Shown one piece after another: positions 36,641 through 48,184 of a DNA stretch of 64,000 nucleotides; position 1 is the stretch's first letter, and the number at the start of each line of letters is the position of its first letter. The stretch is from Paraspadella gotoi (taxonomy: Eukaryota > Chaetognatha): the NCBI GenBank assembly GCA_051294375.1, contig CM119263.1, positions 15,850,532-15,914,531 of the forward strand, read 5' to 3'. The notes beneath the pieces are model-generated. The model was not told the origin of the DNA and made no database searches. It worked only from the letters and a program-made list of their open reading frames with translations. The position numbers and the translations under genes are program-made.

Positions 36641-39224
36641 AAATCTCTCTCTCTCTCCCTCTCTATCCCTCCTTGTCTTTTTCTACTCGATCGCTTCTCT
36701 CAATCTATATATATCAATATATCTTCCAAATCGCTTATTTTTATCATCTTTGAATTCTTCATTGAATCTTTGAAGCTTCGCATTAGTAGAACGTCTTTAG
36801 TAATGTGATTGCAGACTAAAAAATACTATTATCTAAAGTAGTGGAAGTTGATGGAAGATTGAGGAAACAGGAGAATCGTGATCCTCATTAACGGCCTTAT
36901 TATCATCGTCGACAAGAAGTCGAAACAAGGTTAAATATCAGAGATTTTTTCTGCCAAATTTCTCTCTTTCTTTCTCCTGTTTTATATTATCATTTCTCAG
37001 CCAACTGCCTTTTTAACTTTATCTTCTTCCCACTGAACTTCGCTTTTAATTTCTCCTTCTCTTCTCTTCGCCTCATTCTCTTTTCCTACTCCTTCCCCGC
37101 CGAGCGATACGAAAATTGCAATCGCCATTGTTGGAAGGCAAAACCGCGGGGCGCGATGAGATTCCCCGAAGCTCCCGCCTCGCGAAATCCCGCGCCCCTA
37201 TGCTGAAGACCCGATTGAACCGCTCAGTCGGAAGTATTGCAATAGAGAAAACTCGATATTTTATGAAAAATACACGGTTATAAAAAATTTCATTTACAAT
37301 CTTTGCTTCGTCGCTTTTAAAATTGCCAAAGGAGCTCGCTCCCGGCAATTTCCGGGCCACAGCGTAATCACTTCACTTGCCAGATTTGCCATGGTGCCAT
37401 TGGTGCCTGGCTAACGCTTACCCACCCCCCATAATTTTTGTTCTCAATTGCGCGAGTAATAAATTCGATCCCCGCGGCGAAACTTTTCTTTCTAGATCAT
37501 CGTCACTTTACGCAGACATAAAGAGGAAAGCGAGAATGAAATTTCTTACGAAAGCTTTTTCGGATCTGCCAAGAATTCCCGTTTTGATCAAGAGGGCGAG
37601 GACGGATTTAGTAGCTTCTCTATTGCCGAGATGTATTGAAATTTGCGCAAATTTAGTTGATGACTTACGTCCAGGGATCTACTTGGAACAGAGAAAGAAC
37701 ACGCGACAGAGAATTTGATTCTGAAGAAAAAATTGATTAATCACAATGGGATTTGAAAACAAAAAAAAGAGACGAGTGGTTTTAGAAAAGGCAAAACAAG
37801 AGAAACGCGTCTCGATGGGGATGTAACCAATTTTTTTTCACCTTCGTAAATTAGCTTCATTTTTTTTTTCATTTTCATTTTCTTTTTCGATTAGCTGTTT
37901 ATTTTAACGACCTTAAAAAATTACAATTTTAAAAGATAAAAAATTGGTAAAAGTGATTGTTTAAATCATTCGTTAAATCAACTAGGTTGCACTATTATTA
38001 GTATTAGAGAGAGAGGAAAGGTGAGAAATGTGTTGTTTGGCTTCGTCAAGGTCGCTCTATATTCTTTCCTGCATAAAGAAAATCTTCGAAAAAGTTTTCG
38101 TCCTTCTTGATCGTCGCCTCTTCATACATTTAGGATTTTGTTATGCAACATTTTGTTTGTCCAAAACTTAGTTATATTAACCAAAAAATAAAATAGAACT
38201 TTAATGAAATGAAGAGGAAAAGAAAAGAACAAAAAAGGTCAATAAGGGGAAAGGTCAAAGAGAAGTGAAAAACAAAAAAGAAAGAAGAAAAAAGAATGAA
38301 AGAAAAAAAAAGAAAGAAAGAAAGAAAGAAAGAAGAAAGAAAGAAAGAAAGAAAGAAAGGAAAGAAAGAAAGAAAAGAAAGAAAGAAAGAAAGAAAGAAA
38401 GGTGAAAAATAAAGGCGAAAGAAAAAAGAGAAAAAAGAAGGTAAGAAAAAAGTGAGAAAAAAGAGAAAAAAGGGAAGAGACGCAGAAAGGTCGACCTTTG
38501 AGAGGACGCGTCTCGATTCGAAATGCGAATTTGATTTGGCTTAAGTGGACGACGAGGCATTTGAAGACGAGATAAGACAACAACAACAACAACATCGAAA
38601 AGAGTACAACGATGACGAAGACGACGGACCGCAGATCTCGCATCGAGTCGAGCAAAGCTGCAAAGCCAGGGACAACAAAGCCGAAAAAAAAGGCAAAAGA
38701 AAGCGAAGGAATTAAGAAGCGACAAGTCGAGTGATGGATCGTGCGAGATCACTACCCACCGCTCGGCGCCGCCTCCACCGCCGCCGCCGCCGCCGCCGCT
38801 CTCTCTGCCGGTCACCGATTGTTAGCGTCGCCGGACGTGCGTGATCGCGTGCGTACGTGTTGGCAGCGCGAGCGAGAGTCGGGGTCGTAAGCGGCGCATC
38901 GTGCGAGAGATAAAACAGTAAAAACGTTTGTACGAGATGGGAAGTGGGGTCGTTTGGCGCTCGCCCGCTCAATTACAAGTACCATTGTTTACTTTTACGA
39001 AAACAAAAAGTTATTGAAAGGTTAAAAAATGATTTGGATTTTACATTCGTTCAAAATAAACTACATAATTGCAGATCCAGCGGAGGAATCTTACCTCATA
39101 TGTCACGATAATATCGTGGGCAACTAGACATTCTTTCATATTTTTAATATTTTTGATTTTACTTTATTTTCTTCGTGAATTTTAATCATCTTTAATTCAT
39201 TGATCGCATCCCGTTCACTTGCAG

Positions 39225-39409
39225 AAGACAACGCCCTTCCCAACGGCATGGAGCTCTACGGGACGCCCAACTCAAACAGCGCCAATCTCCCGCCCTACGA
39301 ATCCTTCAACTACTTCCACGACGACTTCCGGGAACACTACGGAAGTCACGTCACATCCGGGTCGAGGGATAAGGGAGGAGCCTTCGAAGACTATGGAAAG
39401 GATTACAGC
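39225..39409 (+). CDS. Receptor cytoplasmic exon 1
   Basis: Acceptor CTTGCAG (ends 39224), donor GTGAGT (39410), phase 1 in and phase 0 out, matching the transmembrane exon at 26549-26683. The product begins EDNALPNGMELYGTPNS and includes PPYESFNYF, DDFREHYG and FEDYGKDYS. The tyrosine-rich, acidic sequence resembles phosphotyrosine docking regions of nephrin-type tails; specific partners cannot be read from it. Confidence 0.75.
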
Positions 39410-39503
39410 GTGAGTACATAGAGAGAGAGAGTTTACTACTTAAAAGTAGTAAAAACATAAGATCAGCTTCACCAAGAACTCTTTCCTCGATTGCTCCCTT
39501 CAG

Positions 39504-39708
39504 GACGAGGAGGTCAAGTGCTTGACCCACGACAAACTCTCGGCCTCCAACGTCCACGGCATTCATTTCCGCAACGGCGGCCCCCACGGGGTCTTGGGCT
39601 CGCTCTCCGCCCATGCACTCGCCTCTCACGCCCTCTCATCCGCTCACGGGCATCACAAGTTCCTCCCCGACGACCCTTACGCCACCATGAGGAGCAGCAA
39701 CACCACGG
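39504..39708 (+). CDS. Receptor cytoplasmic exon 2
   Basis: Acceptor CCCTTCAG (ends 39503), donor GTAAGT (39709), phase 0 in and phase 1 out. It reads DEEVKCLTHDKLSASNVHG, then a His/Gly/Ser-rich stretch and FLPDDPYATMRSSNTTG. The phase matches cytoplasmic exon 1. The next exon in order should be the one near 47.8 kb. Confidence 0.75.
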
Positions 39709-39865
39709 GTAAGTCGAGGCTCTCGAATTTTGTTGTTGTTGTTGAGGAATGAGGATGTTCTTTTCGTCGTAGTCTTCGCCAAAGATTTTTCGCTCCGCTT
39801 TTACGAATGCAAATCTTTGAAGATGTGAAACGATGAAAACCCATAAAGAAGCGGAAAATTATGGA

Positions 39866-40870
39866 GACGACCACCCATGAGAAAAAAGGAGATAGGGAAC
39901 AGGGTGATAAAAAAAAGGGGGAGAAACGAGGAAGGGTTTAGAAAAAGAAGAGACGAAGAGAGAGAGACGAAAGAGAGAGAAAGAGAGAGAGAGAGAGAAG
40001 GAGAGAGGAGGAGACGTAGAGACGAGAGAGAGAAGAGAGAGAGAGAGAAGAGAGAGAGAGGAGAGAGGAGAGAGGTGGAGCGTTACGAGAGCAGAATACG
40101 GGCATTGAAAATTTGATTTACTCAAACGGAAATACGAATTCCATATTCCTGAGCGGAAATGGTTCGGTCCATTTTAAATAACAGGAAGTGACGCGGAGGA
40201 TGTGCCGGAAACGCGGAATGTTGAAAGACGAGAGAGAAGCGAGAGAGAGAGAGAAGAGGAGAGTAGAAGAGAGAGAGAGAGGAGAGAGAAGATAAGAGAG
40301 AGAGAGAGAGAGAACCATATGGACGAGAGAGTGAGATTTTCCTCACGTTTTGGATTTAGCTAAAAGGTTCCAGCTTCACCAGGCCAGCAATGGTCAAGAC
40401 CATTGGTTCAATGTCTCATCCAATTTCTCGCTTCCATTAATCATTCAAAAATATCCATTTCTCCTTTTCTTGTTATTTTAAAAATTACTACATATTTATA
40501 TTCTTTCGATAACATACTATTCAGGTAAAGACTTTTTGCATGATCGAAGTGCTATTACGGGCTAATACCTCTTTCAAACACGTTTGAAACCACACCGCTC
40601 GCTTTGGAACAACTTATGAAGATGAAAGAGGAGAGAGAGAGAGAGAGGAGAGAGAAGAGAGAGAGAGAGGAAGAGAGAGAGAGAGAGAGAGAAGAGAGAG
40701 AGAGGAGCAGAGAGACGTTGAAAAAATACCACTATCCCTCTCCGGAACCCGCACAAGGCAGAATTTTTTATTTTTATCCAGAACCAGAAACTGAAAGAGT
40801 TTACAACTCAAAAAGAGAAAAAGACTTGAATAGAAAGAATTGAGGACGTAGAATGATAAGGAAAAAAGAA

Positions 40871-40932
<62 letters not shown>

Positions 40933-41330
40933 GAGAGCGAGAGAAGATGAAGAGAGAGAGGATTACGAGAGAGAGAGAGAGAGAACCATTTAAATTTAAT
41001 TACCACTTCGCAGTTCACTATCGCCTTAAAAAAACTCCTCCCACGTTCAATTATTTCTTCAAAAATTACTCAGAGGAACTCACATGATTCAATTTAGAAA
41101 AAAACGCTCAGAAAATTGGGGGAAAACGATTCATTTTTATTTTTTCCATAACATTGTAGATAACATACGAAACAGCTTTAGAAAAAAAAAATTAAAAGGT
41201 GTACAACTAAAATAATCATTTCAATCGTTAGCAAAAAAGACATGAGGAGGAAGAAGTAGGGGGCTCTTTTTCATTTTCAAACTGCGCGGTAGCAAAGTCT
41301 AAATTTAAATTTAAATTTTAAATCGTGCAA
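39866..41330. other. GA-rich sequence after the palindrome breakpoint
   Basis: GA tracts at 39945-40090, 40225-40315, 40625-40715 and 40870-40985 in AT-rich sequence. The first 220 bases are a third copy of the 29530-29750 and 47050-47300 sequence. No gene seen. Confidence 0.6.
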
Positions 41331-41811
41331 ACGAACGCCAAAGATTCGACATGTCCTCTGGCATCGGGACGCAAACCCGCAAAAGCGCTGCCCCGCCCCC
41401 AGCGTTCTGCATCACAGCTGTGGCGTTGGCAAGCGCGAGGATACACGCTGCGCCATTTCGCCGCCTTACCGCATCCGAGGCGTTCCGGCCATTTTTAATC
41501 GACGAGAAGGGAGCGGCCCTATACCGTGTCGGGACGGACACGGTCGAACAGGGACGAGACGGAAAAGGTATTCCGGGACTGGTGGGAAGGAGGATGTTCA
41601 AAGACAGGGCACCGGCAGAGCGGGAACATTTGAACAATTCTATGTTTAATTTCACAATAGATAATGCCAGGAGTGCATAGGACCCGGTGAGGCTCCTTAG
41701 ATAAAGGCCGCAACCCGGAACCTGACCTGATTGGAACGGGCGAGGACTATGGCTTTCCCCACCAGCAGATCGGGGCATCACGTTCCCTTTGGCTAGAACG
41801 GAAGGACCCAA
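41311..41811 (-). other. Unassigned 166-codon open frame, possibly from a non-LTR retrotransposon
   Basis: A balanced-composition open frame of 166 codons on the minus strand overlaps a 109-codon frame on the plus strand (41351-41680). It lacks the GA/CT low complexity behind other long frames here. In another minus frame, MFPLCRCPVFEHPPSHQ (near 41590-41640) resembles the C-x-x-C then H region at the end of LINE polymerases. A similar PFEHILEC occurs on the plus strand near 44115. Neither is enough to name a family. Confidence 0.25.
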
Positions 41812-41829
41812 AAAGAGGCCAAAAGAAAG

Positions 41830-44560
41830 TATTAGATTACGCCACTTGAAGAAACCCGGCTGAGTGACACTGATAGCTACATAAATATGAAAATAGAAAC
41901 TTTATTTTAACTAAGATCTACTACAAGCTAAAGAGTTTTGAGAACTGGACGACTTAGCATAAACGAGATAAATAGTAAAATCGAAATAAAGTACAGACAA
42001 CAAGACGAGAGAGAGAGACCGAGAGAATTTATCATACTAATCAATAACCAACCAAGTCCCTCTTTTTAACCGGCGCGAGAAGCTAACAAACCGTTGACGC
42101 GCTTCTCTTTGGAATGCGTCTGTTAGACGGGCCATCCGTCCTCTCAAGCACGAATCTCGGTATCCCTCTTTGCTCGATCAGTTGCCGTACGAAACCACTC
42201 GCCCACGAGGACGTCTGCACGAACCACGCGTACCGGCGGACGTCGCGAGCGGATGCCACATCCAATTTCCCCACACACACTGTCGCGTGCGACAGTGCTT
42301 CAACATCTTTCGGATGGGTACAAGCGCGCACCTTTCTCAGGGATTCGGGTGCGGACAAATATAGTCGCGTAGTTACCGAACGAAGTGAGAAGATCTGTTT
42401 TCTGTTCCCTTGCTCTCTTTATTCTCTCTCTCTCTCCTCTCTCCCTCTCTCTCTCTCTCATCTCTCTCTCTCTCTCTCTCTCTTCTTCCTCGTTCCTCCT
42501 CTCTCTCTCCCTCCTCTCTCTAGATTTAAAAATATAATTTTTTTTTGGGTCACACAATACAAATTGACAGATAAATTGCGAAAAATTCAAAGATGAATCA
42601 GCGTTCGCAAACCAAAGACACCAATGATCTCTACTTAGGTTTCGAAAAAGGCAAGACAATTGAGCGGACGGGACAGACGTAACTAGAGCAAAAGTGAAGA
42701 GAGAGGAGAAATCAGAGAGAATCCTCGAAATAGAGAGAGAGTAGAGACGAGACTTCTAAGCATTCCCTCATCTTCTCCCCCCCCTCCTCAGCCTGGCCTT
42801 TTACCAGGCTACCCCCCATCCCCCGGCTGGTGACTGCAGCGGGTCGAGACAGAACTCGTCGGATCACAAAGCACAGAAAATCAAAGCCAAACGATTACTC
42901 AACTCATTTAACTCTACGAATGAGACCTATAGACCAGAGGATTTCCGGTGGGAAGCACGGGAGGAAAAACGAAGGTGGCAAATGAGAGCGAAGCGGGGAG
43001 AGAGAGAGAGAGGAGAGAGAGAGAGAGTAGAGAGCAGAGGAGAGAATGAAAGACAAGAATTAAAAATAAAGAAGAAAGAAAGAAGAAAAGAAAGAAAGAA
43101 AAGAAAGAAAGAAAGAAAGAAAGAAGAAAAGAAAAGAAAAAAGAAGAAAGAAAGAGGAAAGAAAGGGAAGGCGGAAAGAAAGAAAAAAGAATACGAAAGA
43201 AATAATAAAATTTAATCAAGCACATACGAAAGAGATAGAATAAAAAAAACTTGGTAGCTCCCACGAACTCCTTCAATCACTTAATACAGTTAAAATGTAA
43301 TCCACTATCATATACAAATACAACCGAATTGAAGGCCAAGAGAAACCGACTGCAAACAGTCGGATAAAACACGGACCGATGCGACGAACATCACGGCCGT
43401 GACCCTTATTCGCCCAAAATACTGAAGGAATCCGCACAACGAGGGAAGGTGCTCAAGGATTTGCGGGTTCCACTGGTGATCAAGTTCGTTGGCTCATCAA
43501 GTCATCGATGTTTTTCCTAACGCCACTTGCACTCCCACCCTTCCTCCCACTTTAGACTCCGATGGACGGACACTTCGACGACCTGGTGGGGAGATCAGAC
43601 TCAAAGAGTCGCTCGACGCCTTTCGTGTGACGTCCGCAGGACCTGGGCAAAGGCCGCTGCCGCTACGGGGATGGTCATCATAGCTTTGATTCGTCACGTC
43701 CGTCTTGGGAAAGGGAAACTTCGCTCGCTCCTGTCGGTAAACCGAATCATTATTCTTGATAATTATTACTTATTTGTTTCGATCCACGTCGTTCTGCTTT
43801 CTTTCGATGTCTGTCTATTTGTTTGTTTCAGCCTCCGACTTGACGTGCCGCCGAGCCGAACCAGTAATCCCGTCATCGCGCGGTTCATCTTTCAAAAAGC
43901 CGACTCGTGGCCCATGCCGATTACAGTTTTTCCACGTGGATTCGATTCGGTTAAAGGTCCGTCTGTTGGTCCTCGATCATCTTCAGTGCGCGTCGCGTAT
44001 ACTTGATCATTAGGGAAAAAACATTAAAACCATCACTGATCATCAGCACAAAAGCGTCCCTTAATCCTCGCACGCTCTGGTGGGCCGAGACGGCCGCCCC
44101 AACCCTTTGAGCACATCCTCGAGTGCAGCTCGTGACAACGGCCGGGCTCGGAGCACCGGTAAAGTCGGGGAGACGCGGCGGCGATCCTCGCCAGTAAGCG
44201 AGTTTACGTCAGAGCCGCGCACATTTCATATGGACCGTGTTAGCTGCGCGACAAGGTAAGCTATGCGGAGGGGGCGAAAACTAAATACACCTGCGAAGAA
44301 TGGTGCTAAAAGAAATATATTGAAGTCATTAACTCCGATGAGCTTAGTGGTACAGCGAAACTCGCCGAAGCGAAAGCCATCGATTCTTTCCTTGTCTCGT
44401 TTCTTCCACGCGCCCGTCTAATTCCCATATCGAAAATGGTCGAAACTTACGCGGCTCCCCCTGGCGGGCAGAGCTGACTACCGCCACTGTCTCCCGCGGC
44501 GCTCGTCGAAGACCGAAGCGCGTGGTGGACATCCTCTTGAACGCGATGGAGAAGGCCGTC
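41830..44560. other. Spacer with possible degraded element and putative exons
   Basis: Contains GC-rich islands with open frames (42083-42358 minus, 43489-43735 plus), a CT tract (42425-42530), a GAAA tract (43070-43200) and a perfect short hairpin GCCTGG/CCAGGC near 42791. A plausible exon at 43831-43970 follows a GTTTCAG acceptor and reads NPVIARFIFQKADSWPMPIT in one frame, but it cannot be linked in phase to anything. Confidence 0.35.
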
Positions 44561-44591
44561 CAAAGGTGGACGCGTCAAGCCTGTTCGTAGC

Positions 44592-44827
44592 TTGGGAAGT
44601 TCCCGCGATGGCGACAGCAGGGCGAGATCTTTTCGAGGACCACGTCAGGCGACAAGCGCGTCCAGGGATGCTGCGTCTAGTCTCGAGATGCGGACGCGGA
44701 CCGCGTCAGGCTCGACGAGCGAAAAGCGGGCGGAACACGTATCGACGATTCGAGAACACGACGACGAAGCCGACGATAACCTCGATCTTGGAAAACGCGA
44801 GACCTTCGCCGAGACGAAGGACGCCAT
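44592..44827 (+). CDS. Putative first visible exon of the adenylate-kinase-like gene
   Basis: The frame reads a Ser/Arg-rich stretch, then SEKRAEHVSTIREHDDEADD and LDLGKRETFAETKDA, ending at a weak donor (AT followed by GTACTG) in phase 2, which matches the next exon. Start is approximate; a TAG acceptor lies just before 44592. The next exon's alternative frame (PAAIDDFARHMAANV) also looks protein-like, so linkage is tentative. Confidence 0.35.
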
Positions 44828-45015
44828 GTACTGAATTTTGGACTACATCGGCTGAGAAGAAAGAAAATTATTTGTTTGCTTATTGATTGGATGTTCAGTG
44901 ATGATCAGTGATTGTTGATTATTGATTGATTTATATGACTGATTGACCTGATATTTTTCTTTGTTTATCCGCCTCTTCTCCACATCCTTATCCCCCCCCC
45001 TTTTCCGCCCCCCAG

Positions 45016-45264
45016 ACGAACTCCTCAAACGTCCCGGCCGCCATCGACGATTTCGCCCGACACATGGCCGCCAACGTCTCCACGGGTCTCCGCCCTTACA
45101 TGGCTGCGCACATCTCGTGGTGTTGTCGTGGTGGGCGGGCCGGGTTGCGGCAAGGGCAACGCAGTCGCGGAGCGCCTCCGCGAGTCCTTCCCTCAATGCA
45201 GCATCTCTCGGGCACCTGTGCGGGAGACGACAGTCGCCTCCTGCTCCGAGTTGGGCGCAAGCAA
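45016..45264 (+). CDS. Adenylate-kinase-like exon with P-loop
   Basis: Acceptor CCCCCCAG (ends 45015), donor GTGAGT (45265), phase 2 in and out. The second half reads GVVVVGGPGCGKGNAVAERL, a Walker A loop of adenylate/UMP-CMP kinase type (canonical GGPGSGKGTQ, here Cys for Ser and Asn-Ala for Thr-Gln). It is followed by LRESFPQCSISRAPVRETT. The usual S-x-G-D-L-L-R nucleotide-monophosphate site is not recognisable. The first half is Pro/Ser/Thr-rich in this frame. Confidence 0.6.
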
Positions 45265-45875
45265 GTGAGTTGGAGAACGATGACGGAGAGAGGGGGAGTT
45301 GGTCCTCAGATACATCTACTGAGGTGTGGGGGAGAGATGATGCATATCCGTGGAGAGTGATCAAAGGCACGGAGATCGGTCCGTGCGAGGGCTCTTCATG
45401 GTGGGAAGTAGTTGTTTTTTTTTTTTTTTTGTTTTTAGTTCTTGTTTTTTTTGTTAAGTTTTGACTTGTTTTTGTTGGTCGTAGCTCTTTTTTTTGTATC
45501 GTGATGTCATAATACGAGGTAGTTATAGATAAAGTCTGAGGATATTCTACCACTCACCGTTCTACACTCATCCTTTGGAATATAGGATCTTTGAGTATAT
45601 GAGACACTATCGTGTGAGATGGGACAGACTACTCCAAAATCTTTGTTGTTTTTGTTTCTCTTTGTTTTTTTTTTTTTACGTATCTAGCATAACATTTCGC
45701 TGTAAGGACTATTCAATATTAATTTCTTAACACCTTCAATGACTCAATACAGTAAGTCCCGAGTCTTCAGTAAGTAACACTACCTCGGTTTGTCGAAAAT
45801 CTACGAAGACTAGCATCCCCGGCCTTTCCCATTCCCACTCTCCCATCACCTCCGACCATCTACTCCCCCCCCCAG

Positions 45876-46029
45876 GCTTCCTCCATCGGACGGCTATCCT
45901 CGCGAAGAGGCCACAGGGCATCCTCTCGAAGACGTATCCATCCCCGCATCACCGGATGTGACTAGTGCACCCATTCTGCTCTACTTCCGCGCCTTCCCCG
46001 CACGAGAGCCTATGCTGGATCTGCAGTGA
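45876..46029 (+). CDS. Adenylate-kinase-like exon with the DGYPRE motif
   Basis: Acceptor CCCCCAG (ends 45875), phase 2 in, in register with exon 45016-45264. It reads LPPSDGYPREEATGHPLEDV, then SAPILLYFRAFPAREPMLD and stops at TGA (46027-46029). D-G-Y/F-P-R followed by an alternating strand ending L-L-Y-F is the adenylate kinase core after the NMP-binding segment. Only about 50 residues separate it from the P-loop, against roughly 75-80 in active enzymes, and the LID and C-terminal helices are missing, so this is a divergent or truncated kinase, or exons are missed. Confidence 0.6.
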
Positions 46030-46295
46030 TGATGAAGAGGCCGCAGCGACGAGCGGCGGCGGGCGACGACAACGAGAGAGGGATAGCGGAGCGTCGTCTG
46101 TTGATCCTTTCTACAAACAGGCTACACGAGTCCCGTCATCAATTATTCAGAGGAAGAACGAAAGAGACTATTGATTAGTAGACGATGCGATGATACCGCC
46201 GACAACGTCTTGGTCAGGTTTGAGGAATATGGCAAAGAGAGAGAAAAAAGAGGAAGAGAAACAGGAAGAGGAAAGAAAGAAAGAAAGAAATCTTG

Positions 46296-46411
46296 CCTGC
46301 GAGGGGGAGATTGGCGGCTGTTTGACGTTGGGCGTCCCGTAGGAGCTCCCATGCCGTTGGGAAGGGGCGTTTCTTCTGCAAGTGAAACGGATTGCGGATC
46401 AATGAAGTCGA
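46296..46411 (-). pseudogene. Third, partial antisense copy of receptor cytoplasmic exon 1
   Basis: The sequence GATTGGCGGCTGTTTGACG through GCAAGTGAAACGGATT matches 30536-30630 in the same orientation, and thus exon 39225-39409 in reverse complement. It ends in a 25-base N gap (46412-46436). Confidence 0.7.
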
Positions 46412-46436
46412 NNNNNNNNNNNNNNNNNNNNNNNNN

Positions 46437-47037
46437 CGTGTGTCGTCGTGCCCCCTCGTCGATATCTTTTCCGACGCTGAGCGACGTGACGGACCGGCGA
46501 CGGCGCTCGAATTGAAGAGGCCGGACTGCTAGCGGCCGCCCTCCGGATGGCGCGTTTGGCGTCGGATGACGCGGAAAGCTTATGAGGAAGCCGTGCTGAC
46601 GCTTGGAGAGTTCGGTGGCGGCAATCCTCCAGATTGAGGGTAGGAGCGACTCCTGGTGGTCGTAGAAGTTGGTGGTCGTTCGTAGGAGTGGCCCCGTCGG
46701 ACGTAGAGTGGTTGAAGACAGTCGTCGAAGGGTGCTGAGAGGAGAAAGAAAGCCCACCAGATATGTAGTGGCGAGATGATGGTGTCTCCGGAAGGTCGCG
46801 TCATCGGACCGAGGTTTTATTTTTGTTCGGCAGAAAAAATATTCAGAACAGAAGAAAGGAGGGGAGGAGGGTAAAAGGGCCCGGTTTCCCCGCCCGTTAA
46901 AGGACAAGAGAGAGACATAGAATCGAGGAGGAGAAAAAAGAGGAGAGAAGAGAGCCGTGAAGAAAATTAATTACGGCGGGGTGAAGAAAGAGGTGAAGAG
47001 AGGAGAGGAAAAAAGGAATAATTTTAAAATCATATAA
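46437..47037. repeat. Left arm of the third inverted repeat
   Basis: Same orientation as 28930-29530 and reverse complement of 47549-48180. The 46437 end carries the antisense of the Ser/Thr-rich tail exon. The spacer 47038-47548 holds GA tracts (47150-47330, 47430-47525). Confidence 0.88.
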
Positions 47038-47429
47038 TGAGATAGACACACCAGGAGAAAAAAGTGAGAGCATATTAGGGAAAGGGGTGATAAAACAAAA
47101 AGGTGGCGAAGAACGAGGAGGGTTTAGGAAAGGGAAGAGAGATGAGGAGACATGAGGGAGAGAAGAGAGTTACGGAGAGGGAGGACGAGAGAAGAGACCA
47201 GGAGTACGAGGCGGAGAAGAGGAGGAGAGAGAGAAGAGAGGAGAGACTAGAGAGAGAGAGAGAAGAGGGAGGGACGAGAGAGAGAGAGAGGAGGAGGAGA
47301 GGAGAGAGGAGAGAGAGAGAACGGTTGAAAAAAATGATTTCACGGAATCCAAAGGCAGTAAAGTGAAAGAGTTTTAGATTCCAGGAAAGAGAAAAACTTA
47401 ATGAAACGCGAAGAGGAAGGAAGAAAAGA

Positions 47430-47521
<92 letters not shown>

Positions 47522-47548
47522 AATTTATCATACTTAAGCGACCCTAGT

Positions 47549-48184
47549 CTCATAATGATTTTTAATTCCTTTTTTCCTCTCTCTTTCACTCTTCTTTCCC
47601 GCCGAATTAATTTTTCTTCACGCTCTCTCTCCCTCTCTCTTTTTTCTCCTCTCGATCTGTCTCTCTCTTTGTCCTTTACGGAACGGCTTACTCTCTTTTC
47701 CGATATATTTTTTCTGCCGAACAAAAAATTCGGACAAAAAATAAAACTCGTCCGATGACGCGACCTCCGGACACCGCCATCTCGCCACTATCATTGGTGG
47801 GCTTTCTTCCTCCTCCACCCTTTCGGACGACTGTCTCCACCACTCCTACGTCGACGGCCACACCTACGAACACCACCTCTTCTACGACCACCAGAGTCGC
47901 TCCTTACCCTCAACCTGGAGGATTGCCCCTACCGAACTCCCAAACGCGTCAGCACGCTCCTCACTATAGCCTCCGCGTCATCGACGCCAACGCGCCATCC
48001 GGAGGCGGCGCTAGCGAGTCCGGCTCTCAATTCGACGCCGTCGACGCCGTCCACCGTCGTCTCAGCGTCGGAAAAGATATCGACGACGGGCACGACGACG
48101 ACGACGACGACGTCGTTATCGTCGACGCCGCCTCCAACGATTCTTCCTCCTTCGCCCGAGTATCGTGACTTAGAAACGACGCTG
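47549..48184. repeat. Right arm of the third inverted repeat
   Basis: Reverse complement of 46437-47037; for example CTGCCGAAC at 47714 mirrors GTTCGGCAG at 46829. It ends at the 319-base N gap. Confidence 0.88.
47819..48184 (+). CDS. Receptor cytoplasmic exon 3 (Ser/Thr-rich; frame uncertain, 3' end in gap)
   Basis: Comparison of the copies suggests an acceptor CTCCTCTCAG just before 47819; here the AG is lost to an indel (CCTCCACCC). One frame runs open from 47755 to 48166 and reads PYPQPGGLPLPNSQTRQH, HYSLRVIDANAPSGGG and RRLSVGKDIDDG followed by six Asp codons, then a TGA. A different frame across the last 40 bases gives SPEYRDLETTL, continued as LLLRAIGG in the inverted copy, so at least one indel is likely. 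Real coding sequence, exact frame unresolved. Confidence 0.5.

Larger units (their letters stand above)
34797..39858. repeat. Right arm of the 10-kb inverted repeat
   Basis: Reverse-complement partner of 29985-34790, carrying the sense copies of the two cytoplasmic exons. Beyond 39858 the sequence stops mirroring and changes to a direct copy of the 29530-29700 region (GGGTGATAAAAAAAAGGGGG), which marks a rearrangement breakpoint. Confidence 0.93.

Noticed and set aside
33049-36808. Many long Ser/Leu- or Arg/Glu-rich frames in the palindrome
   Set aside because: All derive from CT/GA satellite arrays and occur in several frames and on both strands.
41351-41680. 109-codon plus-strand frame as an independent gene
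   Set aside because: It overlaps a longer minus-strand frame; no splice sites or family motif allow a choice between them, so only one uncertain entry is listed.
42785-42815. GCCTGG/CCAGGC hairpin resembling a bacterial terminator or attenuator
   Set aside because: The context is eukaryotic spacer with no adjacent gene end, and a six-base stem is expected by chance.
45064-45360. Alternative frame of the P-loop exon reading PAAIDDFARHMAANV
   Set aside because: It looks helical and protein-like but does not reach the P-loop, and the frame with GGPGCGKG joins both neighbours in phase. Kept as a doubt, since a one-base error could merge the two.
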